A stretch of 18,570 bases of DNA from Anaerolineae bacterium (GTDB lineage Bacteria; Chloroflexota; Anaerolineae; JAADDB01): positions 1-18,570 of the forward strand of contig WFQT01000210.1 in assembly GCA_015486895.1 (NCBI GenBank). The letters are read 5' to 3'. Numbering within the stretch: position 1 is the first letter of the stretch; every line of letters begins with the position of its first letter. The notes under the pieces are model-generated. The model was not told the DNA's origin, made no database searches, and saw only the letters and a list, made by a program, of their open reading frames with translations. The position numbers and the translations under genes were made by a program. This document shows, in pieces, positions 1-7,927 of the stretch.

Positions 1-3
1 ACT

Positions 4-23
4 TATTGGAGTCTGGCGGGAAT
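4..23 (+). repeat. Copy 1 of the TACTGGAGTCTGGC dispersed repeat
   Basis: Reads TATTGGAGTCTGGCGGGAAT, which is close to segments at 13001-13017 (+), 15825-15844 (+) and 16310-16329 (-). As at 13001 and 16329, it is followed within about 50 bases by CCACAG/CACAGA-type sequence (ACCACAGATT near 53). Because the segment belongs to a repeat, the short open frame ending at base 34 is unlikely to be the end of an upstream gene. Confidence 0.6.
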
Positions 24-102
24 TCATTTTGTAACTCAACAAGGTAATTCCGACCACAGATTATACTGATCTTCGATCCGATTTTCCCATAAAATTCTGT
101 GT

Positions 103-139
103 TTAGAAATTCAACTTCTCGCAGGCGTTGAATTTCTAA
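103..139. repeat. Perfect 13-bp inverted repeat upstream of nuoH
   Basis: The arms TTAGAAATTCAAC (103-115) and GTTGAATTTCTAA (127-139) are exactly complementary around an 11-base loop. The structure lies 48 bases before the nuoH start and would be in its leader if transcription begins further upstream. No T-run follows, so a terminator is unlikely. It may be an mRNA stem or part of a palindromic repeat. Confidence 0.7.
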
Positions 140-186
140 CGGAAGATTATTTCTAGACGCTCACTTGGGGAAAAGGGGGGTACTAT

Positions 187-1356
187 ATGAATCTTTTAGA
201 TCCCCAGACCATTGCGCCCTGGTTTATTAAAGTGGTGGGAAGCTTAGGGCTTTCAGCTTTCTGGACGCAGTTGATTTGGGATGTGATCGGCTCAGTCTCA
301 TTGGTTTTGTTCGCGATTGTGAGCATTCTTTTTATCGTGTGGTTAGAGCGTAAGTTTGCTGCCAGGGTGCAAGACCGTTTGGGCCCGAACCGGGTGGGGC
401 CGTATGGCCTGCTGCAAACTATCGCTGACACTATTAAACTATTGACGAAAGAGGATATAACGCCGGCTACGGCTGACCGGGTTTCCTATAATATTGCTCC
501 TATCCTGGCGGTTTTTTCTGTTTTCATGGTTATGGTAGTGATCCCGTTTGCCAAAGGGGTTAGCGGTGCTGACTTGAATGTGGGTGTGTTGTACATCACA
601 GCGGTTAGTTCCCTCGGCATTATGGCTGCCCTCATGGCCGGTTGGAGTTCTGATAATAAGTATGCCCTGATAGGTGGGTTCCGCGTCGTGGCCCAGTTAC
701 TCAGTTATGAGGTGCCCATGGTCATGGCGATGGTTAGCGTTGTCTTGGTGTCTGGCAGCATGTCCTTGCAGAAAATAGTGGGGGCTCAGGCCGGTGGGCG
801 CTGGTTTTTCTGGGTGATGCCGGCGGTGTTCTTGCTCTACCTGACTACCGCCTTGGCTGAAAACGAACGTACACCTTTTGACCTGTTAGAAGCGGATTCC
901 GAGATTGTGGCCGGTTATCACATCGAGTACGGTGGCATCAAGTTCGCCTGGTTCTTCTTGACGTTCTTCTTGAACACGCTTTTTCTTGCTTCCTTCGCTG
1001 CGACGTTCTTCCTGGGCGGCTGGCGGGGGCCGTTTGCCGAGCAGGTGCCTATTCTCGGTTTTGTCTATTATTTCCTCAAGACGACGCTGGTTATCTTCTT
1101 TATGATGTGGGTCCGGGCAACGTGGCCGCGCCTGCGAATTGACCAGATGATGTCCTTTGCCTGGAAGGTGTTAGTACCTACGTCTCTAGTTCTGGTTATG
1201 ATCACCGCTATTATCTTGAAGCTGGGACTCTCGCCTTTCTGGGAGACTGGCTTGCTGCTCATTAGCAACCTGGCGGTGATTTTGGTGGTGTTGGGCTTCT
1301 TAGGCAGGGCCTTGCGGTTGGGAATTGAGCGGCCGAAGCGGCGGGTTGTTGCTTGA
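187..1356 (+). CDS. nuoH: NADH-quinone oxidoreductase subunit H (complex I)
   Basis: Membrane subunit at the heel of complex I that builds the quinone-binding chamber with NuoB/NuoD and links quinone reduction to the proton-pumping subunits. The 389-residue product is mostly hydrophobic, with about eight helices. It has the family hallmarks: WLERKFAARVQDRLGPNRVGP near the N-terminus, GFRVVAQLLSYEVPM in the middle, ENERTPFDLLEADSEIVAGY in the quinone-site loop, and WVRATWPRLRIDQMM near the end. A purine-rich tract (GGGGAAAAGGGGGG) precedes ATG 187. Length is slightly above the usual 320-350 residues, partly from an extended N-terminus. It starts the nuoH-J-K-L-M-N block. nuoI, which commonly follows nuoH, is absent here. 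Identification is firm. Confidence 0.97.
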   Translation: MNLLDPQTIAPWFIKVVGSLGLSAFWTQLIWDVIGSVSLVLFAIVSILFIVWLERKFAARVQDRLGPNRVGPYGLLQTIADTIKLLTKEDITPATADRVSYNIAPILAVFSVFMVMVVIPFAKGVSGADLNVGVLYITAVSSLGIMAALMAGWSSDNKYALIGGFRVVAQLLSYEVPMVMAMVSVVLVSGSMSLQKIVGAQAGGRWFFWVMPAVFLLYLTTALAENERTPFDLLEADSEIVAGYHIEYGGIKFAWFFLTFFLNTLFLASFAATFFLGGWRGPFAEQVPILGFVYYFLKTTLVIFFMMWVRATWPRLRIDQMMSFAWKVLVPTSLVLVMITAIILKLGLSPFWETGLLLISNLAVILVVLGFLGRALRLGIERPKRRVVA

Positions 1357-1374
1357 GGGCGAAGGAGTTAGACC

Positions 1375-1875
1375 ATGGTAATGCGAGTGGTTTTTGTTGT
1401 TGTTAGTCTCTTTACGTTGGTGATGGCGTTCATGGTGGTGAGTCATCCAACTTTGTTCTCCAGTGCACTTTATCTGGTGGCAACGTTTCTCGGTGTAGCC
1501 GGCCTCTACGTGCTGCTGGAAGCGGATTTTCTGGCAGTGGTGCAAGTAATGATTTACGTAGGTGCTGTTTCTATCCTTATCATCTTTGCCATTATGTTAA
1601 GCCGCGGCATGATGGGAAAGCGCACATCATCCCACAACCGGCAGGCGAAATGGGTGGCGTTGGCATCACTCTTGTTGGCTATCTTGCTGTTGTATTTTAT
1701 TACTGTCTTAATGCGATGGCCGGCGGTGCAGGCTGGTCCGGTGCCCGCGGGGGCTATCCAGATGCTCGGCCAGGATTTGGTGGGACGATATGTCGTGCCT
1801 TTTGAGGTAGCCTCGGTTTTGTTGCTGGTTGCACTGGTGGGGGCCATTGTGCTTGCTCGCGAGCGGGAAATATAA
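1375..1875 (+). CDS. nuoJ: NADH-quinone oxidoreductase subunit J (complex I)
   Basis: Small membrane subunit of complex I (ND6 homologue) that packs between NuoH and the antiporter-like subunits. The 166-residue protein has about five predicted helices. It carries the family segment beginning ALYLVATFLGVAGLYVLLEADFLAVVQVMIYVGAVSILIIFAIML, here given as positions about 33-78; it ends in a helix followed by REREI. GAAGGAG ends 8 bases before ATG 1375. A second ATG two codons later is possible but is less well placed relative to the ribosome-binding site. The gene follows nuoH by 18 bases and precedes nuoK by 21, so co-transcription is likely. Confidence 0.95.
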   Translation: MVMRVVFVVVSLFTLVMAFMVVSHPTLFSSALYLVATFLGVAGLYVLLEADFLAVVQVMIYVGAVSILIIFAIMLSRGMMGKRTSSHNRQAKWVALASLLLAILLLYFITVLMRWPAVQAGPVPAGAIQMLGQDLVGRYVVPFEVASVLLLVALVGAIVLAREREI

Positions 1876-1896
1876 ATGGCTAGAAAGGAGTGAATT

Positions 1897-2205
1897 ATGA
1901 TTCCTTTGTCCTGGTATCTTATCGTTGCGGCGTTGCTCTTTGTGATTGGTTTTTACGGCGCTTTGTCCCGCCGCAATGCGATTGCAATCTTGATGAGCAT
2001 TGAGCTGATGCTCAACGCTGTGAATATCAATTTCCTGGCCTTCTGGCGCTATCTTACCCCGGAGGACATGGCCGGCCAAGTCTTTGCTATCATCGCTATT
2101 ACTGTTGCTGCTGCCGAAGCGGCGGTTGGGCTTGCCCTGGTGATTGCGATCTACCGTTCTAGAGACACGGTCAGTGTTGATGAAGTGGATTTGCTGAAAG
2201 GTTGA
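1897..2205 (+). CDS. nuoK: NADH-quinone oxidoreductase subunit K (complex I)
   Basis: Three-helix membrane subunit of complex I (ND4L homologue). The 102-residue length is standard. The conserved stretch ALSRRNAIAILMSIELMLNAVNINFLAF contains the membrane glutamate of the family (SIELML), and a second acidic site lies in the AAAEAAVGLAL helix. These glutamates belong to the hydrophilic axis that carries protons through the membrane arm. AGAAAGGAG lies 7-8 bases before ATG 1897. An 82-bp gap before nuoL is larger than the preceding gaps, but no convincing terminator is visible in it. Confidence 0.96.
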   Translation: MIPLSWYLIVAALLFVIGFYGALSRRNAIAILMSIELMLNAVNINFLAFWRYLTPEDMAGQVFAIIAITVAAAEAAVGLALVIAIYRSRDTVSVDEVDLLKG

Positions 2206-2287
2206 TGAACGGTTCAGGGTAGTTTCCTGATGAAACAGCTCCTGTAGTTGCCGTTAGAGACTACAAAACGCTAAATGAGGTCATCGC

Positions 2288-4405
2288 ATGAGTGAATCTG
2301 TTCGTTCTATTCTCTGGCTCATCCCGCTTTTGCCTTTCCTGGCCTTTGTGGCCATTGTTTTGTTCACAAACCAGAATAAGAAGGTAAGCGCTGGGGTAGA
2401 GATCGGTGCCATGTCTTTGTCCTGGCTGATATCCTGGCTGGCGGTGATCATCGCTATCTGGAATCCTCATCAGATTGTGGAGCATCCACTGATTTTGTCT
2501 TTCCCCTGGTTCCCCGCGGGGCAGACAGTCTACCAAGGCGGGATGATTATTGATATCCCTTCTGCTGCGATGCTCATTATGGTGCCTTCTTTGATTACAT
2601 TGATTTCTATTTACTCCATAGGGTACATGGAAGGCGATCCTCGCTATAGCCGTTTCTTTGCTTACATGGCGCTATTCGCGACGGGGATGTTAGGGTTAGT
2701 CATTGCCGATAATTTGCTCATGTTCTTCATCTTCTGGGAGATCATGGGACTTTGTTCTTATCTGCTCATAGGCTTCTGGTTTGAAAAGAAATCAGCATAT
2801 CAAGCCGGGTTGAAAGCTTTCTTGACCACCCGTATCGGCGATGTTATCTTGATGGCCGGCATGGTGATGTTGTATGCTTACAGTGGCAGTCTGACCTTCC
2901 GGGAAATTTTCAGCGCTGCAAATCTGGAGCACTTGGCCAGTTTGCAACTGGCCGTGCCCATTGCAGGGTCGGTACCTGTAGCTGTGGTGCTGGCAGTCTT
3001 GATCTTTTGGGGTGCCATTGGCAAGTCAGCGCAGTTTCCGCTGCACGTTTGGTTGCCGGACGCCATGGAAGGCCCGACACCAGTATCTGCTTTGATCCAT
3101 GCGGCCACCATGGTGTCAGCCGGTGTATTCTTAGTATTGCGCACTTTCCCGCTTTTCTATGTGGTGGCAGAGGGAAATAACGGGGCTATGCACTTTGTGG
3201 CTTTCATCGGCACTTTCACGGCCTTGTTTGCCGCTTCCATTGCTGTGGCACAGTTTGACATTAAGCGAGTTTTGGCTTACTCCACTATTTCTCAGCTCGG
3301 CTATATGTTTGCTGCCCTGGGTATTGGAGCCTATTATGCAGCTATATTCCACCTGTTAATGCACTCTTTCTTCAAAGCGTTGCTCTTCCTCGCTTCCGGG
3401 TCGGTGATTCACGGTCTAGAGCATGCCCATCACCACCTGGAGCATGAAGGGCATCACGAAGAGCTGTGGCTTCCGTTTGATCCGAATGACATGCGCTTTA
3501 TGGGGGGCTTGCTGCGGAAGATGCCGGTGACAGCGTGGACGTTCATTGCCGGGGGACTTTCCCTTTCTGGGTTCCCGCTGCTCTTCTCTGGCTTCTGGTC
3601 TAAAGACGCTATTTTGGGCTCGGCATGGAGCACGGAGCACTTAGTGGTCTTTTGGACATTGGCCACTGCAGCTTTCTTTACTGCTTTCTATACTACCCGG
3701 CAAATCTGCATGTCATTTTGCGGTAAGCCTCGAACGGCTATGGCAGCTCACGCCAATGAGAGCCCCGGAACCATGACGACCCCTCTGGTGCTTATTGCCA
3801 TCGCTGCCGTGGCCGGCGGTTGGTTTGGCATCCCGAAAAGTTTCCCGGCCATTGGGCGGTTGGTGAACGATCCATTTCATCATTTTATTGCGCCTTACAT
3901 GATGTTCTTGCACTTAGAGGCTGCACCGGAACCATTTTACGTGGGGCCACTGCTGGTATCTTTTTCTGTCGTGTTAGGTGGTATTTTCTTCGGCTGGCTT
4001 ATTTACGGCTGGCGCCCCATGAAAGCCGGTGACCCAGATCCTCTGGAGCAGCCATTGGGGCCGTTGTGGACTATCTTAAATCACAAGTATTGGCTAGATG
4101 AGCTTTACAGCGCTACTGTGATCGCTTTCGCTATCTGGCTGGCGAAAGCGTTGGCACTCTTTGACAAGGTTGTTATTGACGGTATTGTCAACGGTGTCGG
4201 ATATCTGGCCCGTGTGGTGGCCCGTTGGTTGCATTCTTTCTTCGATGGGGTCATTATCGAAGGAATTGTCAATGGGGTGGCGACAATTTCCAACTGGTTT
4301 GGTCAGTGGATGCGCCAGATACAGACCGGACAGGTGCAGAATTACCTATTTGCTATTCTGTTGACATTGGTTATCTTGTTGGGCGCGGATTTGTTTATTA
4401 TTTGA
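2288..4405 (+). CDS. nuoL: NADH-quinone oxidoreductase subunit L (complex I)
   Basis: Distal antiporter-like proton-pumping subunit (ND5 homologue), 705 residues, start ATG 2288 preceded by GAGG at 7 bases. Seen: FWEIMGLCSYLLIGFW with the conserved Glu at residue 151, KSAQFPLHVWLPDAMEGPTP, ALIHAATMVSAGVFL, DIKRVLAYSTISQLGYM and the SKDAIL loop. Two features are unusual. A His-rich loop starts at residue 375 (HGLEHAHHHLEHEGHHE, 8 His in about 17 residues), longer than the E. coli loop. A 27-residue motif beginning FDxVxI(D/E)GIVNGV occurs twice in tandem (625-651 and 652-678) in the amphipathic segment before the last helix. Assignment over MrpA-type antiporters rests on the nuo neighbours and the overall pattern. 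Confidence 0.97.
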   Translation: MSESVRSILWLIPLLPFLAFVAIVLFTNQNKKVSAGVEIGAMSLSWLISWLAVIIAIWNPHQIVEHPLILSFPWFPAGQTVYQGGMIIDIPSAAMLIMVPSLITLISIYSIGYMEGDPRYSRFFAYMALFATGMLGLVIADNLLMFFIFWEIMGLCSYLLIGFWFEKKSAYQAGLKAFLTTRIGDVILMAGMVMLYAYSGSLTFREIFSAANLEHLASLQLAVPIAGSVPVAVVLAVLIFWGAIGKSAQFPLHVWLPDAMEGPTPVSALIHAATMVSAGVFLVLRTFPLFYVVAEGNNGAMHFVAFIGTFTALFAASIAVAQFDIKRVLAYSTISQLGYMFAALGIGAYYAAIFHLLMHSFFKALLFLASGSVIHGLEHAHHHLEHEGHHEELWLPFDPNDMRFMGGLLRKMPVTAWTFIAGGLSLSGFPLLFSGFWSKDAILGSAWSTEHLVVFWTLATAAFFTAFYTTRQICMSFCGKPRTAMAAHANESPGTMTTPLVLIAIAAVAGGWFGIPKSFPAIGRLVNDPFHHFIAPYMMFLHLEAAPEPFYVGPLLVSFSVVLGGIFFGWLIYGWRPMKAGDPDPLEQPLGPLWTILNHKYWLDELYSATVIAFAIWLAKALALFDKVVIDGIVNGVGYLARVVARWLHSFFDGVIIEGIVNGVATISNWFGQWMRQIQTGQVQNYLFAILLTLVILLGADLFII

Positions 4406-4515
4406 GGCAAAGTGACTGGCTTTGAGGTTGAGGCCGGTTGGACTGTGGACAGAGATAATAATCTTTGAAGGTCATTTTGCGGCCCCGGGAGGGGTTGCAT
4501 CCAGGAGGACGTTTC

Positions 4516-6051
4516 ATGAGTGTTAATGCTTGGATCCTTAACATCATTCTCTTCTGGCCGTTATTGGCATCGTTAATTGTGCTCTTGATCCCCTCAAGGC
4601 AAGAGCGCCAGATCAAGAATTTTTCTATCTGGGCAAGCTTGCTGCCGTTGGCTCTGGTTTGCTACTTAGCCTGGGATTACGGCGTAAGCCACTTGGCCAC
4701 AGGGGGGCTGGCTTACCAGGTGAATGTCATGTGGATCCCCCAAATTAACGTCCATTTCCACGTTGGGGCCGATGGCTTGAGCTTGCCATTGGTGTTCTTG
4801 ACTGCCCTGCTAACCACCCTTTCCCTTTGGTACTCCAAGAGGGTGATTCACACCAGGATAAAAGAGTACTTTTTCCTCTTCCTGTTCATGGAAACGGGTA
4901 TGCTGGGAGTGTTCCTTTCCCTGGACTTGATCTTGTTTTACCTGTTCTGGGAAGTAGGATTGGTCCCCATGTACCTTCTCATTGGTATCTGGGGCGGCAA
5001 GAATCGACTTTATGCTGCTGTTAAGTTCTTTCTTTACACTCTGACCGGTTCGGTTTTCATGTTGCTGGCTTTCATAGGTCTCTACTTGAAGACAGGCACC
5101 TTTGACATCGTCCAGTTGTCCCAGATTCACCCGTTTAAGGATAATATTTTGTTGGGGAGTTTGGCTTTCTTTGCCATTTTCCTGGGTTTCACCATTAAGT
5201 TGCCCGCCTGGCCATTTCATACCTGGTTACCCGATGCCCATACGGAAGCGCCGACGGCCGGCTCGGTGATGTTGGCCGGCGTCATGCTAAAGTTGGGTGC
5301 TTTCGGCTATTTGCGTGTTCTGTTGCCCATCCTGCCACAGGCTTTCATTAAGTGGTCCATAGTGGTTGTGGCCTTGGGTGTTATTAGCATTGTTTATGGT
5401 GCCTTTGTCTGTATGGCTCAAAGTGACCTGAAGCGGTTGATTGCTTACTCGTCGGTGAGCCATATGGGATATGTACTGCTGGGTATCGGTGCTGGTGTGG
5501 CAGCGTTGCGTCCTGGTGCCATTTTTTCTAACCCCAACAGTGCTGCTATGGCCCTGAACGGTGCCGCGCTGCAAATGTTCAACCACGGCATTATCACTGG
5601 TGGTTTATTTTTCCTGGTCGGTATCATTTATGAACGGGCGCACACCCGGGACTTGAGCCTCTTTGGCGGATTGGGTGCCAAGACGCCGTACTACTACGGG
5701 CTCTTTATGGTCACGGGTCTGGCAGCTCTTGGTTTGCCTGGCCTGGCCGGTTTCTGGTCTGAATTCCTTGTTTTCCGGGGTGCCTTTGATATCGTGCGCA
5801 TCTGGGCTATTATTGGCGTACTGGGGGTTATCTTAACCGCTGCTTACATCTTATGGCGGATTGTTCAAAGTGTCTTCTTAGGAGAGTTCAACGAGGAACG
5901 GTGGGGCAACAGACTGTCCGACGTGATGGCTTACGAAAAGGTGACAATGTGGCCGCTAATCCTGATTATGGTGTTCATCGGCCTCTATCCGACGCCGGTG
6001 TTAAACTTCCTTAATCAGGCTTCGCTTAACATTCTGTCTATGATCAAATGA
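4516..6051 (+). CDS. nuoM: NADH-quinone oxidoreductase subunit M (complex I)
   Basis: Antiporter-like proton-pumping subunit (ND4 homologue). I place the start at ATG 4516 (MSVNAWILNI) because a perfect AGGAGG lies 7 bases upstream. A TTG 17 codons earlier is open in frame but has no such site and adds a non-hydrophobic leader. This gives 511 residues, normal for the family. Diagnostic motifs are FWEVGLVPMYLLIGIWGG (Glu 146), IKLPAWPFHTWLPDAHTEAP, AGVMLKLGAFGYLR, QSDLKRLIAYSSVSHMGY and GLAGFWSEF (Glu 416). The 110-bp gap after nuoL shows no clear promoter or terminator, so read-through from nuoL is the simplest view. Confidence 0.96.
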   Translation: MSVNAWILNIILFWPLLASLIVLLIPSRQERQIKNFSIWASLLPLALVCYLAWDYGVSHLATGGLAYQVNVMWIPQINVHFHVGADGLSLPLVFLTALLTTLSLWYSKRVIHTRIKEYFFLFLFMETGMLGVFLSLDLILFYLFWEVGLVPMYLLIGIWGGKNRLYAAVKFFLYTLTGSVFMLLAFIGLYLKTGTFDIVQLSQIHPFKDNILLGSLAFFAIFLGFTIKLPAWPFHTWLPDAHTEAPTAGSVMLAGVMLKLGAFGYLRVLLPILPQAFIKWSIVVVALGVISIVYGAFVCMAQSDLKRLIAYSSVSHMGYVLLGIGAGVAALRPGAIFSNPNSAAMALNGAALQMFNHGIITGGLFFLVGIIYERAHTRDLSLFGGLGAKTPYYYGLFMVTGLAALGLPGLAGFWSEFLVFRGAFDIVRIWAIIGVLGVILTAAYILWRIVQSVFLGEFNEERWGNRLSDVMAYEKVTMWPLILIMVFIGLYPTPVLNFLNQASLNILSMIK

Positions 6052-6117
6052 GCAGACAGGTTCAGAATCCGTCATGTTGACGCGATATTTTCATGATAAT
6101 GAGAATGGAAGGCTCCT

Positions 6118-7590
6118 TTGTTTGCGCTAAATAAACTTTATTTGCTCTCCCCGGAGTTTATCTTGTTAGTTGCGGCGTTCTTCGTGTTGGCGTTGGACCT
6201 GTTCGGTAAACGCCGTTGGCAGAAGAGCTTGCCGTATTGGACCTTGGGCGGGTTGGCGCTGGCGATGATTGCCTCTTTTTGGCTGTTGGGTCACAAAGAA
6301 GCGGTGTTTGGGACCATGGCGGCTGATTCTTTTGCTTATTTCTTCCAGCTTGTGGGGGAAGTAGTTATGTTCATGGTAGTGTTGGCGGCCATGGACTACT
6401 TTCCCGGCCGTACCCGGGCTTTGGGGGAGCTCTATGCACTACTTCTCTCGGTGACGTTAGCTATCGTTGTGGCTGTCTCGGCAATTGACTTGATCATGGT
6501 CTATTTGGGAATGGAGTTCTTGAGCATTACATCCTATGTGTTGGCCGGTTTTGTGCGGGAGAACAAGCGTTCCAATGAGGCGGGCATCAAATACTTCCTG
6601 TATGGATCTATAGCCTCGGCAGTGATGCTCTACGGCATGTCTTTGTTATACGGGCTGGCCGGCACGACAGACTTGGCGGTGATTGCTAAGACTTTGGCGG
6701 CTGGAAAGTCTTTCCCTGGCTACCATTGGTTGCTTTTCCCGGCGCTGCTCTTCTTGACGGTAGGCTTTGGTTATAAGGCCTCTTTAGTACCGTTCCATCA
6801 GTGGGCGCCGGACGTTTACGATGGTGCTCCCACGCCGGTCTCTGCTTTTCTATCGACGGCGTCGAAAGCGGTGGGTTTCGCCTTGATGATTCGCGTTTTT
6901 CTCATCGCTTTACCCTCCATCCAGGTAGACTGGGTAGCGTTGTTGTATGCACTTTCCGTTTTAACCATGACCGTTGGTAATTTTGTGGCTTTGCGTCAGA
7001 CCAGCGTCAAGCGATTACTGGCTTACTCCAGCGTTGCTCAAGCGGGTTACATTGTGATGGGATTAGTAGCTTTTAATGGTGGTATTCGCTTTGCTTCCTT
7101 CGATGGTGTCAGCGGTGTGTTGTTCTATCTGCTGGCTTATGCCTTTACTAATGCCGGTGCCTTTATTGCCGTGGCGGCGCTGGAGGAGCACCTTGGCTCG
7201 TCGGCGTTTGAAGACTATGATGGCTTGAGTAAACGGTCGCCGTTCTTAGCGGCAATTTTCTTCATTATTTTGTTGAGCCTGGGCGGTGTGCCGGCTACAG
7301 GGGGTTTCGTGGGCAAGTTGTTGGTCTTTGGAGCTGCTATTGCCAACCAGTTCTATATCCTGGCAGCCATAGCTGTTGTGAATGCTGTAGTGGCTATGGG
7401 CTACTACTTGAGGATCGTTAAGCATATGTTCTTCGTGCCCGCAACCGAAGACGCCGAAGCGGTGCCGGTGGCAATGCCGACCAGGGTTGCCCTGATCATC
7501 AGCTTAGTGGGGATTTTGCTCCTAGGCATTTTCCCGGGCTGGTTCATGCATCTGGCAACCGCTTCCGGGCTGGCAATGGTTGGCCTGTAA
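6118..7590 (+). CDS. nuoN: NADH-quinone oxidoreductase subunit N (complex I), TTG start
   Basis: Third antiporter-like subunit (ND2 homologue), 490 residues, closing the complex I membrane-arm block. Motifs: VYLGMEFLSITSYVLAGF (Glu 133), GFGYKASLVPFHQWAPDVYD, GAPTPVSAFLSTASKAVGFAL, SVKRLLAYSSVAQAGYIVMG and GVPATGGFVGKLLVF. The only plausible start is TTG 6118, read as MFALNKLYLLSPEF. An in-frame stop lies at 6100-6102 and the ATG at 6105 is out of frame. GGAAGG ends 5 bases before the TTG, which supports it. A possible terminator and a separate promoter follow within 150 bases, suggesting that the operon ends here. Confidence 0.95.
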   Translation: MFALNKLYLLSPEFILLVAAFFVLALDLFGKRRWQKSLPYWTLGGLALAMIASFWLLGHKEAVFGTMAADSFAYFFQLVGEVVMFMVVLAAMDYFPGRTRALGELYALLLSVTLAIVVAVSAIDLIMVYLGMEFLSITSYVLAGFVRENKRSNEAGIKYFLYGSIASAVMLYGMSLLYGLAGTTDLAVIAKTLAAGKSFPGYHWLLFPALLFLTVGFGYKASLVPFHQWAPDVYDGAPTPVSAFLSTASKAVGFALMIRVFLIALPSIQVDWVALLYALSVLTMTVGNFVALRQTSVKRLLAYSSVAQAGYIVMGLVAFNGGIRFASFDGVSGVLFYLLAYAFTNAGAFIAVAALEEHLGSSAFEDYDGLSKRSPFLAAIFFIILLSLGGVPATGGFVGKLLVFGAAIANQFYILAAIAVVNAVVAMGYYLRIVKHMFFVPATEDAEAVPVAMPTRVALIISLVGILLLGIFPGWFMHLATASGLAMVGL

Positions 7591-7615
7591 AGGCGAGGCA
7601 CGTTTCGTTTCTACT

Positions 7616-7644
7616 TTGCTTGGCCCTGGCTATTGTGTTACAAT
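7616..7644 (+). promoter_or_regulatory. Sigma70-type extended -10 promoter
   Basis: TTGCTT (7616-7621), a 17-base spacer, then TACAAT (7639-7644) preceded directly by TGT, giving an extended -10. The predicted start is near 7651. No gene starts until 8176, while a probable terminator lies at 7694-7738. The core TGTGTTAcAaTAA resembles the promoter at 16043-16071. Confidence 0.6.
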
Positions 7645-7738
7645 AAATTGTTCTCGATTTCTCACGGGCTATACGTCTCATATAAGGCGTTAAGCTGCCA
7701 GCCATAAAAGAGGATAGGCTGCCCTGGCATTGTTTTTT
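7645..7738 (+). ncRNA. Possible small RNA of about 90 nt between promoter and terminator
   Basis: The stretch is bounded by a good promoter (7616-7644) and a hairpin plus T6 (7694-7738), and it has no open reading frame of note. It does not match any riboswitch, SRP, 6S or tmRNA pattern that I recognise. This is inferred only from the signals at its ends. It could equally be a short leader transcript or a by-product of a terminator used by the nuo operon. Confidence 0.3.
7694..7738 (+). terminator. Probable rho-independent terminator (imperfect stem, T6)
   Basis: TGCCAG (7696-7701) pairs with CTGGCA (7724-7729), with further possible CAGCC/GGCTG pairing inside, and TTTTTT follows at 7733-7738. 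The stem is bulged, so its strength is uncertain. It would stop read-through from nuoN and transcripts from the 7616 promoter. The T-tract also forms the left target duplication of the element at 7741. Confidence 0.5.
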
Positions 7739-7740
7739 CG

Positions 7741-7921
7741 GGCATGGTTCACTTCAAAGCGAATCGATCTTTACAAATAGGGCAGAAAAAAGCCACGGAA
7801 AGACACAGAAAAGGCTGAATACAGAGGACATTCAGTGAAATTCCGTGTTATTCTGTGGCCTGGCTCGCTCTGAAGTTCAGAAGACTTGTAAAGATGTGAA
7901 AAGGCCCTTTTGAACCGCGCC
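7741..7921. mobile_element. MITE-like element, copy 1 (181 bp), with 8-bp target duplication
   Basis: Begins GGCATGGTTCA (7741-7751) and ends TGAACCGCGCC (7911-7921), imperfect terminal inverted repeats. It is flanked exactly by TTTTTTCG on both sides (7733-7740 and 7922-7929), as expected of a target-site duplication. Inner arms ATCTTTACAA (7767-7776) and TTGTAAAGAT (7886-7895) are exactly complementary, and a central palindrome (7792-7859) has the GCCAC-GGAA...CTGTGGC type. A homologous copy lies at 13143-13335. There is no coding capacity, so it would need a transposase supplied in trans. An 8-bp duplication occurs in ISL3, IS66 and IS256 families; no family is assigned. Confidence 0.75.
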
Positions 7922-7927
7922 TTTTTT

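Noticed and set aside
2..34. Short open frame ending in TAA at 32-34 that could be the end of an upstream gene (reads LIGVWREFIL)
   Set aside because: The same bases (4-23) belong to a dispersed repeat found three more times in non-coding parts of the window.
39..67. TATACT at 62-67 as a promoter for nuoH
   Set aside because: The bases at the -35 distance (ACAAGG) do not fit, and the hexamer lies in repeat-like CACAGATT sequence.
6076..6100. TTGACG and GATAAT upstream of nuoN as a promoter
   Set aside because: The spacer is only 13 bases, too short for a sigma70-type promoter.
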